DNA from: DATBGZ01 sp036557785
GTDB taxonomy: Bacteria; Actinomycetota; Actinomycetes; Mycobacteriales; Micromonosporaceae
Direction: 5' to 3'
NCBI GenBank assembly: GCA_036557785.1
Contig: DATBGZ010000037.1
Location: 62,001 to 126,000, forward strand
Length of the DNA: 64,000 nucleotides
A program made the position numbers and the translations under genes. The stretch's first letter is position 1; each line of letters starts with the position of its first letter. Below are positions 1-7,080 of this stretch, piece by piece. Below the pieces are notes generated by a model. That model was not told where the DNA came from and made no database searches. It was given only the letters and a program-made list of their open reading frames with translations.

Positions 1-719
1 CCGTGCTGGCCGTCGCCGGCGACCTGGACGTGGCCCAGGCCACCGAGTTCGTCCAGCGTCACTTCAGCGATGTGCCGGCCCGCCCCGCTCCACCGAGGCC
101 GGACTTCGCCGAGCCCGACCTCACCGCCGAGCGGCGAACGTCCTATGTGGATAAACTCGCCCCGCTGCCGGCCCTCGCCGCCGCCTGGCGCGTTCCCGAT
201 CCGCTCACCGATCTGGCCAGCTACCTGCCCTACGTCGTGCTGGCCGAGGTGCTCACCGACGGTGACGCCTCCCGGTTGGTGCGGCGGCTGGTGCTCACGG
301 ACCGGATCGTGACCAGCATCGGCGGCTATGTGAGCTTCATGGGCGACGCGTTTGATGTGCGCGATCCGACCGCTCTGCTGTTGGAGGCGCGCCTGCCGCC
401 CGACGGTTCCGTGGACCGGGTGCTCGCGGTGACGGCGGAGGAGATCGACCGCGTCGCCCAGGACGGGCTCGACGAGGCCGAGCTCACCCGTACCGTGGCC
501 CGCATGTCGACCCACCTGCTGCGCGAGGCGGACACCGTGCTCAACCGGGCACTGCGCCACGCGGTCTACGAGCAGCAGCGGGCCGATCCGGCGCTCTCGC
601 ACGAGCTGCCCAGACGCCTGGCCGAGGTGAGCGAGGATCAGGTGCGCGCTGCAGCGGCCAGGTTGAGCGCGAACCGGCGTGCCGTGGTCGAGGTTGTCCC
701 TGGGGGAGGTGCGCGGTGA
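1..719 (+). CDS. M16-family peptidase, C-terminal part (5' truncated by window)
   Basis: The reading frame is open from the left window edge, so only about the last 238 residues are seen. The visible part has the alternating alpha/beta pattern of an M16 C-terminal half-domain, with a DxSRLVRRL-like stretch near residue 90. The catalytic HxxEH motif, if present, lies upstream of the window. Its stop overlaps the next start in a GTGA junction, so the two M16 genes are translationally coupled. Such pairs usually form a heterodimer of one zinc-binding and one non-catalytic chain. This chain would be the catalytic one by inference from its partner. Confidence 0.8.
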   Translation, partial: VLAVAGDLDVAQATEFVQRHFSDVPARPAPPRPDFAEPDLTAERRTSYVDKLAPLPALAAAWRVPDPLTDLASYLPYVVLAEVLTDGDASRLVRRLVLTDRIVTSIGGYVSFMGDAFDVRDPTALLLEARLPPDGSVDRVLAVTAEEIDRVAQDGLDEAELTRTVARMSTHLLREADTVLNRALRHAVYEQQRADPALSHELPRRLAEVSEDQVRAAAARLSANRRAVVEVVPGGGAR

Positions 720-2155
720 CGACCGAGCTGCTGGTCGGCCCACGTGCGCTGCCGGCGCTGGAGGAGAACCGGCCGCTGGTGGTGCCGCCATCGGCGGAGC
801 GCACGCTCGGCAACGGGCTGACCGTGATCGTGATCGAGCGCCGTTCGGTCCCGCTGGTCGAGGTGCGGCTGCGCATCCCGTTCGGCCGCGCGCAGCTCGA
901 CCCGGGATTCGTCGCCCGCGCGATGCTCATGAGCCAGACGCTCTTCTCCGGGACGCCCACGATGTCCACTGTGGATATAGCCGCGGCCCTGCAGTCGGTC
1001 GGCGGCGCGCTGCACGCGGGCGTGGACGCGGATCGGCTGCTCATCTCCGGCAACGGTCTCGCCAGTGGGTTGGAGCGGATCCTGTCGATCCTCTCGGATG
1101 TGCTGCATGGCGCGAGCTACCCCGAGGGCGAGGTGACCACCGAGCGCTCCCGCTTGCTGGACCGCATCCGGGTGGCGCAGAGCCAGCCGTCGCACCTGGT
1201 GCGGGTGGCGTTGCTGCGGCGCATGTACGGCGAGCATCCCTACGGTATGCAGAGTCCGGCCGCGGTCGATGTCGCACCACTGCGGTCACCCGACCTGGCG
1301 GACCTGCACGCGTCCCGGGTGCACCCGGCCGGGGCCGTGCTCGTGATCGTGGGTGACGTCCATGCGTGGTCGGCCCTCGATATCGCCGAGGTGACCCTCG
1401 GCGGATGGGACGGATCCGGTGGGGCACAGGTGACGCCGCCTGTCCCGCCGCTGCGTCCCGGCCCGGTCGTGCTCGCGCACCGGCCGGAGTCGGTGCAGTC
1501 CTCGATCCGGCTGGCGCTGCCGGCCGTGGGACGGACACACCCCGATCACGCCGCGCTGCACCTGGCGAACCTCGTCTTCGGCGGCTACTTCTCATCCCGA
1601 TGGGTGGAGAACATCCGGGAGGACAAGGGCTACACGTACGGCCCACACTCCGCTGTGGACCACTCCGTCGCCGGCTCGTCGCTGATCCTCTCGGCCGAGG
1701 TGGCGACAAACGTCACGGCGGCCGCGCTGCTGGAGACGTACTACGAGCTGGGGCGAATCGCGACCGTGGCGCCGAACTCGGAGGAGCTGGAGCAGGCCAG
1801 GCGGTACGCGCTGGGGTCGCTGCTGCTGGGGATGTCCACCCAGGCCTCGCTCGCGGGGCTCGCCACGGCGTACGCGGCGTACGGCCTGCGGCTGGACTAC
1901 CTCGTCGAGCACACCGCCCGTCTGGCCGCCGCCAGCTCCGAGGAGGTCGCCGCCGCGGCCGCTACCTACCTCGCACCAGCCAAGGCCGTGACCGTGGTGC
2001 TCGGTGACGCCGAACGGGTGGCCGCATCCCTGTCCACGTTGTCTACAGTGGAGCTCGTGCCCGCCCCCGTCGGGACCGCGGCGCTCGACGAGCCCGAGCA
2101 GGGCACACCACCGCCGAGCGAGCCGGAGCCGATCCGGGGGCCGTCGGGTGTCTGA
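716..2155 (+). CDS. M16-family peptidase, non-catalytic partner subunit
   Basis: 479 aa from GTG at 716, overlapping the upstream stop by 4 nt. The two M16 half-domains are recognisable: an N-terminal GNGLTVIVIE strand and a second domain with the conserved REDKGYTYGPHS segment (R and Y near the C-terminal domain core). Where active M16 enzymes carry HxxEH before the LFxGT turn, this protein reads MLMSQTLFSGT, so both zinc-ligand histidines and the catalytic Glu are absent. In two-subunit M16 proteases this is the pattern of the partner that supplies the R/Y pair. The tail after about residue 445 is Pro/Glu-rich. A role in peptide turnover is inferred; the substrate is unknown. Confidence 0.85.
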   Translation: MTTELLVGPRALPALEENRPLVVPPSAERTLGNGLTVIVIERRSVPLVEVRLRIPFGRAQLDPGFVARAMLMSQTLFSGTPTMSTVDIAAALQSVGGALHAGVDADRLLISGNGLASGLERILSILSDVLHGASYPEGEVTTERSRLLDRIRVAQSQPSHLVRVALLRRMYGEHPYGMQSPAAVDVAPLRSPDLADLHASRVHPAGAVLVIVGDVHAWSALDIAEVTLGGWDGSGGAQVTPPVPPLRPGPVVLAHRPESVQSSIRLALPAVGRTHPDHAALHLANLVFGGYFSSRWVENIREDKGYTYGPHSAVDHSVAGSSLILSAEVATNVTAAALLETYYELGRIATVAPNSEELEQARRYALGSLLLGMSTQASLAGLATAYAAYGLRLDYLVEHTARLAAASSEEVAAAAATYLAPAKAVTVVLGDAERVAASLSTLSTVELVPAPVGTAALDEPEQGTPPPSEPEPIRGPSGV

Positions 2156-3077
2156 CCGGCTGCCGCGCCGGCTGGACCTCCCGCCACTGGCACGCTCCAC
2201 ATTGGACCGAGCGGCTCAGCTGCGCACCGACGCCGTCTGGTTGGACGAGGCCTGGGCCCGAGCGAGAGTGCTGGTCATCGAGGGCGGCCGGGCATTGGTC
2301 GCGGGCGAGCGCCTCGTCCTGGTCGGACCCGACGAGGCGCCGGAGGGCCAGCGGCTGTTTCTTGGTGTCGACCCCGACGGCACGCCACACTTCGCGGTCG
2401 TCGCACCGCTTCCGGCGACGAAGGCGAACGACCTGGCCCGCCCCTACTCGGTGCGGGAGGTCGGCCACATCCTGTCCTCATTCGAGGCGGGGCTGCTCAT
2501 GACCGCCGCCGCGGTGGCGAACTGGCACGCGGGCCACCCCTTCTCGCCGGCCAGCGGCCAGCCGAGCACACCCGTCCAGGGTGGCTGGGTGCGCGAGACC
2601 GAGGACGGCGCTCAGATGTGGCCTCGGACCGATCCCGCGATCATCGTGCTGGTGCATGACGCGGTACCGGGGGCGGACGGGCTGTGTCTGCTCGGCCGCA
2701 ATGCCGCCTGGTCGCGCGGACGCGTCGGCGACCTGCCCCGCTACTCCTGCCTGGCCGGTTTCGTGGAGCCCGGCGAGTCGGCCGAGCAGACGCTGGTTCG
2801 GGAGGTTGCCGAGGAGGTCGGCGTCCACGTCAGCGACCTGACGTACCTCGCGAGCCAGCCCTGGCCCTATCCGGGCTCGCTCATGCTGGGGTTCCACGCG
2901 GTCGCCGATCCCGACGAACAGCTCAACCTGGACCCGACCGAGATCGCAGATGCTCGGTGGTTTACCCGTGCGGAGATCCGTGCGGCCATCCGGAACGACC
3001 CTGCTGCCGGCTTCGCCGTGGCCGCCCCGTCATCGATAGCACACTATCTCATCGTGCGTTGGCTCGAGGAGGTCTGA
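2148..3077 (+). CDS. nudC: NAD(+)/NADH pyrophosphatase NudC-like Nudix hydrolase
   Basis: 309 aa from GTG 2148, overlapping the M16 stop by 8 nt, so probably coupled. NudC hydrolyses NAD(H) to NMN and AMP and removes 5'-NAD caps from RNA. The Nudix box is intact (G-x5-E-x7-REVAEEVG, about residues 204-226) and is followed by the family-specific SQPWPYP signature. The FPRTDP-like element before the Nudix fold is present as MWPRTDP. The zinc-ribbon region is degenerate: the usual FCxxCG is FSPASG (S133, S136) and no second Cys pair is visible. It lies next to mycoredoxin and uvrD2, as in mycobacteria. Confidence 0.9.
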   Translation: MSDRLPRRLDLPPLARSTLDRAAQLRTDAVWLDEAWARARVLVIEGGRALVAGERLVLVGPDEAPEGQRLFLGVDPDGTPHFAVVAPLPATKANDLARPYSVREVGHILSSFEAGLLMTAAAVANWHAGHPFSPASGQPSTPVQGGWVRETEDGAQMWPRTDPAIIVLVHDAVPGADGLCLLGRNAAWSRGRVGDLPRYSCLAGFVEPGESAEQTLVREVAEEVGVHVSDLTYLASQPWPYPGSLMLGFHAVADPDEQLNLDPTEIADARWFTRAEIRAAIRNDPAAGFAVAAPSSIAHYLIVRWLEEV

Positions 3078-3078
3078 T

Positions 3079-3112
3079 ACTCGTCGATCAGTCGATCGCG
3101 AGCTTGACGAGT
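3079..3112. terminator. possible bidirectional hairpin between convergent genes
   Basis: ACTCGTC (3079-3085) pairs with GACGAGT (3106-3112), and an inner CGATC/GATCG hairpin sits in the loop. It lies at the junction of nudC and the convergent mycoredoxin gene and overlaps the 3' end of the latter. There is no U-tract, so function is uncertain. Confidence 0.35.
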
Positions 3113-3363
3113 CGGGCCCGCACCTCGTGCACGGTCGGGTTGGTGAGCGCCGATCCGTCGGCGAAGCGCACGGTTGGAACGGTCTGGTTGCCATCGTTGA
3201 CACTGCGTACGTACTCGGCGGCCGTGGGGTCGCGCTCGATGTCCACGACCTGGTACGGGATGTTCTCCCGATCGAGCTGGCTGCGTAGCCGATGGCAGTA
3301 GCCGCACCAGGTGGTCGAGTACATCGTCAGAGCAGTCTTCGGCGAGGTTGGCGTGCCGAACAT
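3088..3363 (-). CDS. mrx1: mycoredoxin (glutaredoxin-like mycothiol-dependent reductase)
   Basis: 91 aa thioredoxin-fold protein with the redox motif WCGYCHRL at about residues 19-26, a cis-Pro TVP segment and the DGSALTNP C-terminal glutathione/mycothiol-site region. Mycoredoxins reduce protein-mycothiol mixed disulfides in the cytoplasm of Actinobacteria. The start at 3363 has an SD-like GGAGG about 10 nt upstream; a later Met directly before the catalytic motif is also possible. It converges on nudC and is divergent from uvrD2, the same neighbourhood as mycobacterial Rv3198A. Its presence implies that the host makes mycothiol. Confidence 0.9.
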   Translation of the reverse strand: MFGTPTSPKTALTMYSTTWCGYCHRLRSQLDRENIPYQVVDIERDPTAAEYVRSVNDGNQTVPTVRFADGSALTNPTVHEVRARLVKLAID

Positions 3364-3484
3364 CAGGCGTTGCCTCCGTGCGGTGGTCGCGCAGATTTGC
3401 GAAGTCAGAACGCCACAACGTCGGTGCGCGCTGGAAGAATCCCGGATGTGGCGCGTGACTCAATCCAAGATCCGGGGCGGACGC

Positions 3485-5635
3485 GTGGGCACATCTGACG
3501 TGGCGGCCGTGCTCGGGGGGCTCGACGACGAACAGCGGGCCGCCGTGACCGCGCCCGCGGGCCGCGTCTGCATCCTGGCCGGCGCCGGCACGGGCAAGAC
3601 ACGCGCCATCACGCACCGCATCGCGTACCGGGTCCTGACCGGCGAGGTCGAGGCGCGGCATGTGCTCGCCGTGACGTTCACGGCTCGGGCCGCCGCGCAA
3701 CTGCGTGCCCGGCTGGCCGACCTCGGCGTGTCATCGGTGCAGGCGCGGACGTTCCACGCGGCCGCCCTGCGCCAACTGAGGTACTTCGCCCCGCGCGTGC
3801 TCGACGGCCGGGAGCTGCCCGAGGTGGTCGAGAGCAAGGCCCGTCTCGTGGGCCTCGCCGCGGCGCGCAGCGGTCTGCGGACCGATCGCGTCACCGCCCG
3901 CGACCTCGCGAGCGAGATCGAGTGGGCCAAGTCGAGCCTGGTTGAGCCGGAGGAGTACGTCGTGGCCGCGGCGCGTGCCGGGCGCGACGCGCCGGCCGAG
4001 CCCGCGAAGGTGGCCGAGGTGTACGCCGCCTACGAGACGGTCAAACGCGGCGCCGGCGTGATCGACTTCGAGGACCTGCTGCGGGCCGCGGTGTGGGCCG
4101 TGGAGCAGCACCCCGACGTGGCCGACCAGGTCCGTGGGCAGTACCGGCACTTCGTGGTCGACGAGTATCAGGACGTGAATCCCGCGCAGGAGCGGCTGCT
4201 GCAGGCCTGGCTGGGCGAGCGCGACGACCTGACCGTTGTGGGCGACGCGAGTCAGACCATCTACTCGTTCACCGGGGCCAGCTCGAGCTACCTGCTCTCC
4301 TTTGCTCAGCGGTGTCGCGGGGGAAAGGGCGGCACGCTCGTCCGGCTCGTGCGCGACTACCGCAGCACGCCCCAGGTCGTGGCGCTGGCCAACCAGGTGA
4401 TCCAGCAGTCGCACGGCGAGGAGGCACGGTTCCGGCTCGAGCTGGCCGGTCAGCGTGCGTCGGGGCCGGAGCCGGTGTTGCGCGCCTACCCGGACGAACC
4501 CGCCGAGGCGGCCGGGGTAGCGGCCCGCTGCGCTGAGCTCGTCACCTCCGGCGTGCCCGCTCGCGAGATCGCGGTCCTGTTCCGTACCAACGCCCAGTCC
4601 CAGGCGTACGAGGAGGCGCTGGCGGAGGCGGGAGTGCCGACGGTCGTCCGCGGCGCCGAGCGCTTCTTCGACCGGGCCGAGGTGCGCGGTGCCGTGGTCG
4701 CCCTGCGAGCCGCGACCCGTACCCACGACCCGTCCGTCCCGCTCGCGCCGAGCGTGGTCGCCGCCCTGGAGGCGGTGGGGTGGCGGCCCGAGGCGCCGCC
4801 ACCGGGCGGGGCGGCGCGCGAGCGGTGGGAGGCGATCGCCGCCGTCGTGGCCATCGCGGAGCAGTTCGCGGGTGACCGCGGGTCGCAGGCACCGCTCGTC
4901 GACTTCGTCGAGGAGTTGGCTCGCCGGGCCGCGCTGCAGCACGAACCCGCGGTCGAGGGCGTCACCTTGGCGAGCCTGCACGCGGCGAAGGGCCTGGAGT
5001 GGGACGCGGTCTTCCTGGTCGGCCTGGTCGAGGGGGTGCTGCCGAGCACGTATGCCCGCACCCCGGCGGCCGTCGAGGAGGAGCGGCGGCTGTGCTACGT
5101 CGGCATCACCCGGGCCAGGCAGTGGCTCACCCTCTCCTACGCGAGCGCGCGCCAGGCCGGTGGCCGGGCTCGGCGGCCGTCCCGGTTCCTGCCGCTGGAG
5201 CAGCCCGGCGTCCCTGGCCGGCGGGCGGGGGCCGGGCGCGCGGAGCAGCGGGACGCCGACGGGACCCGGCGGCGCGTGGTCATCACGGCGTGCCGGGTCT
5301 GCGGGGCGAACCTCACCGCTCCGGCCGATCGCAAGCTCGGTCGTTGCGCCACTTGTCCGTCCACATTGGATGAAGAGCTGTTCGACCGGCTGCGCCAGTG
5401 GCGGGCGAAGGTCGCTGCGGCGCAGTCCGTGCCGGCGTACGTGGTCTTCACCGACGTCACGCTGACCGCGCTCGCGGAGCGGCGTCCGGCTTCGCCGGAC
5501 GAGCTCGCGACCATCGCGGGCATCGGACCGCACAAGCTCGCGCGGTACGGCGAGGCCGTACTGAAACTCGTGGCCGGGGCGCGGCCGCAGGATCTGGCCC
5601 CATCCGTTACCGAACCGAGTCCCGCTGCGGGCTAA
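3485..5635 (+). CDS. uvrD2: ATP-dependent DNA helicase UvrD2 (SF1A)
   Basis: 716 aa from GTG 3485. SF1 motifs are clear: Walker A GAGTGKT (about residues 33-39), VDEYQD Walker B, GDASQTIYSF motif III, HAAKGLEWDAV and VGITRAR. The C-terminus has a four-cysteine cluster (CRVCG near residue 602, then CATC) followed by an HRDC-like domain ending GIGPHKLARYG, the architecture of mycobacterial UvrD2. The protein unwinds DNA 3' to 5' in repair and maintenance. An upstream ATG at 3446 with a weak SD is in frame, but homology to the GLDDEQRAAV N-terminus favours 3485. The opposite strand at 3.1-3.4 kb encodes mycoredoxin. Confidence 0.92.
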   Translation: MGTSDVAAVLGGLDDEQRAAVTAPAGRVCILAGAGTGKTRAITHRIAYRVLTGEVEARHVLAVTFTARAAAQLRARLADLGVSSVQARTFHAAALRQLRYFAPRVLDGRELPEVVESKARLVGLAAARSGLRTDRVTARDLASEIEWAKSSLVEPEEYVVAAARAGRDAPAEPAKVAEVYAAYETVKRGAGVIDFEDLLRAAVWAVEQHPDVADQVRGQYRHFVVDEYQDVNPAQERLLQAWLGERDDLTVVGDASQTIYSFTGASSSYLLSFAQRCRGGKGGTLVRLVRDYRSTPQVVALANQVIQQSHGEEARFRLELAGQRASGPEPVLRAYPDEPAEAAGVAARCAELVTSGVPAREIAVLFRTNAQSQAYEEALAEAGVPTVVRGAERFFDRAEVRGAVVALRAATRTHDPSVPLAPSVVAALEAVGWRPEAPPPGGAARERWEAIAAVVAIAEQFAGDRGSQAPLVDFVEELARRAALQHEPAVEGVTLASLHAAKGLEWDAVFLVGLVEGVLPSTYARTPAAVEEERRLCYVGITRARQWLTLSYASARQAGGRARRPSRFLPLEQPGVPGRRAGAGRAEQRDADGTRRRVVITACRVCGANLTAPADRKLGRCATCPSTLDEELFDRLRQWRAKVAAAQSVPAYVVFTDVTLTALAERRPASPDELATIAGIGPHKLARYGEAVLKLVAGARPQDLAPSVTEPSPAAG

Positions 5636-5741
5636 AACGATTGCCGGCCCGTACCGCGGTGGCTTACCCTTCAGGAACCGGCGCACCACAGCGTTCGGCT
5701 CACCATGTGCGTTTGCGGCGCAGACATCCGTAGGAGAGGCG

Positions 5742-6131
5742 GTGACGACGATGGCCACGACATTGATCGCCTGGCGACCGTCGGGGCTGCCTGCTGCCTG
5801 CGCTACGCCGCAGATGTCACTGCCGCGCGGTCGGTTCGCGTATGCGGCCGACGCCGTCTTTGCCGACGGCGTGGGACGGATGCACGTCCTCGGCCAGCCG
5901 GCGATGTCCCAGGGCGTACGTACCGTGTCGCTGATCGGTGTCTCGGTGCCCACGCCCATCGTCTCGACCAATAACTCCATCGGTGCCCCGGCGGCTCAGG
6001 CCGTTGCGGGCGCGGCCATGACGGGGCTCGTCGAGCTCGTCTCCGTTGCGCGGAGCCAGCACGCCGCCGCCAAGGCCAAGGGCATCGACGCCCGCGGGAT
6101 CCCACCTCGAGGAAGACGAAGGGTCCAGTAA
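5742..6131 (+). CDS. uncharacterised 129-aa protein upstream of whiB7
   Basis: Starts at GTG 5742 behind a strong SD (AGGAG at 5732-5736). Codon third positions are strongly G/C for most of its length, which supports real coding. I recognise no family. The sequence is compact, with a central segment of small and hydrophobic residues (TVSLIGVSVPTPIVSTNNS), an Ala-rich helix-like stretch and a very basic tail ending RGRRRVQ whose codon bias is poorer. The stop codon lies inside a small hairpin (6122-6140), and a classic intrinsic terminator follows at 6157-6200. It could be an independent gene or an unusually long leader ORF of whiB7. Confidence 0.6.
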   Translation: MTTMATTLIAWRPSGLPAACATPQMSLPRGRFAYAADAVFADGVGRMHVLGQPAMSQGVRTVSLIGVSVPTPIVSTNNSIGAPAAQAVAGAAMTGLVELVSVARSQHAAAKAKGIDARGIPPRGRRRVQ

Positions 6132-6140
6132 ACCTGGACC
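6122..6140 (+). other. small hairpin at the stop codon of the 129-aa gene
   Basis: GGTCCAG (6122-6128) and CTGGACC (6134-6140) form a perfect 7-bp stem around TAAAC, which contains the TAA stop. A ribosome terminating here would prevent the stem from forming. It sits 16 nt before the intrinsic terminator. Confidence 0.5.
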
Positions 6141-6156
6141 AGCCGGCTCAACCTCG

Positions 6157-6200
6157 AGGCCGCGGAACCCGCATACCGGGATCCGCGGCCTTACTTATTG
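6157..6200 (+). terminator. intrinsic terminator before whiB7
   Basis: A 10-bp perfect stem (AGGCCGCGGA 6157-6166 with TCCGCGGCCT 6182-6191) is extended by an inner CCCG/CGGG stem around the loop CATAC. It is followed by TTACTTATTG, unusually T-rich for this DNA. It ends the 129-aa gene and could also act as an attenuator in a longer whiB7 leader. Confidence 0.8.
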
Positions 6201-6328
6201 CGCCGCAGCGCTCTCGCCGGCCATCGCGGGCGGTGCGCACGACGCAGTCGGAGCCTCGCGTTCGTCCACCCGGATGAACGCACTGATTCAAGAGATCACT
6301 GCAACGACAAGCGAGAGAGGTGAAAGGG

Positions 6329-6694
6329 ATGACTCTGGCGTTTGCTCCGCCCGACAGCGCGCTGACCGCGCTCACTGTCGAGCCGATCACGGAGCTGCCA
6401 TGCCGCCAGTACGACGCGGACCTGTGGTTCGCCGACGCGCCGGCCGACCTCGAGGTCGCGAAGGCCCTCTGCGGGGGTTGCCCGCTGAAGGTCGAGTGCC
6501 TCGCGGGTGCGCTGGAGCGCGGTGAGCCGTGGGGTGTGTGGGGTGGCGAGATCTTCGAGCGTGGCGCGATCGTGGCGCGTAAGCGTCCTCGCGGGCGTCC
6601 ACGCAAGGACGAGCTCGCCCGGGAGGCGGTCCTCCGGCACGAGGTCGCGACCCGGATCAGCCTGCTCACCTCCGGTGAGCTGCGGATCTCCTGA
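6329..6694 (+). CDS. whiB7: WhiB7-type transcriptional regulator (Fe-S, AT-hook)
   Basis: 121 aa from ATG 6329 with SD GAGAGG at 6315-6320; an in-frame GTG at 6320 is less well placed. The four cluster-binding cysteines are C25, C48, C51 and C57, followed by the GVWGG beta-turn (69-73) and an AT-hook RGRPRK (88-93), the combination that marks WhiB7. WhiB7 binds sigma-A and AT-rich sites next to the -35 element, and activates intrinsic antibiotic-resistance genes when ribosomes are inhibited. Synteny with uvrD2 on one side and an ABC1 kinase on the other matches mycobacterial whiB7. About 130 nt of untranslated sequence separates it from the upstream terminator. Confidence 0.95.
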   Translation: MTLAFAPPDSALTALTVEPITELPCRQYDADLWFADAPADLEVAKALCGGCPLKVECLAGALERGEPWGVWGGEIFERGAIVARKRPRGRPRKDELAREAVLRHEVATRISLLTSGELRIS

Positions 6695-6803
6695 TGAGCA
6701 CACGCAACGGATCGCGGGTGCCGGGAGCCCGGCCGCACGCCACCACCGCCACGACGATCAGAAAGAGCCCGACAACCATGACGACATACCGGAGCACCGA
6801 CAT
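6666..6803 (-). CDS. predicted 45-aa single-pass membrane peptide
   Basis: A 45-aa ORF from ATG at 6803 preceded by GGAGAAG at SD distance. It has a short N-terminus, one strongly hydrophobic segment (about residues 6-23, ending VVACG) and a basic tail, as for a small type I or III membrane peptide. Third codon positions are mostly G/C. It starts at the same CATG as the plus-strand 52-aa gene, and its 3' end runs antisense into the last codons of whiB7. No family is recognised. It may be spurious. Confidence 0.4.
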   Translation of the reverse strand: MSVLRYVVMVVGLFLIVVAVVACGRAPGTRDPLRVLIRRSAAHRR

Positions 6804-6960
6804 GAATCTTCTCCACGAAGCGCTCTCACGAGCACGAATGCTTCGGCCTCTCGATGAGGCGTCCCACGAGTCCGGCAAGAGCGCACGCCGCGTAGCGATG
6901 CGTGCCCGTGCGCACCAGGCCAGCGAGCTGGGCGACGCGTCCCAGCCGGCTGCCCGCTGA
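6802..6960 (+). CDS. small basic actinobacterial protein (52 aa)
   Basis: ATG 6802 with SD GGAG at 6791-6794. The sequence MNLLHEALSRARM followed by an RRVAMRARAHQASELG helix resembles a short family widespread in Actinobacteria (an N-terminal LxEALxRxRM motif and a basic amphipathic helix). That resemblance is from memory and the function is unknown. It lies 107 nt after whiB7 and before a strong hairpin. An in-frame ORF reaches back to the whiB7 stop (ATG 6694), but the better SD and the family pattern favour 6802. Its start codon overlaps that of the minus-strand peptide. Confidence 0.6.
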   Translation: MNLLHEALSRARMLRPLDEASHESGKSARRVAMRARAHQASELGDASQPAAR

Positions 6961-6982
6961 TCACCTCTTTCACCACTCATCC

Positions 6983-7015
6983 GGCGCCCGTCCCCGTACT
7001 CCGGGGGCGGGCGCC
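6983..7015. terminator. GC-rich bidirectional hairpin
   Basis: GGCGCCCG (6983-6990) pairs with CGGGCGCC (7008-7015), with an extended CCCCG/CGGGG inner stem around the loop TACT. It lies between two convergent genes, the 52-aa gene and the ABC1 kinase, and has no U-tract. Confidence 0.6.
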
Positions 7016-7034
7016 GCCCACTGCCTCGAGGGAC

Positions 7035-7080
7035 GCCGCCCAGCTCACCCGACGGGCGCCGCCCAGCTCACCCGACGGGC
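7035..7080. repeat. perfect 23-bp tandem duplication
   Basis: Two identical 23-bp copies (7035-7057 and 7058-7080) abut with no spacer. The second contains the last codons and stop of the minus-strand ABC1 kinase; the first lies just downstream of the stop. It looks like a recent slippage event. Confidence 0.9.

Noticed and set aside
3731..5980. 749-aa minus-strand ORF across uvrD2
   Set aside because: Fully antisense to uvrD2, low-complexity Arg/Gly/Pro/Ala content and no family motif; a GC-bias shadow.
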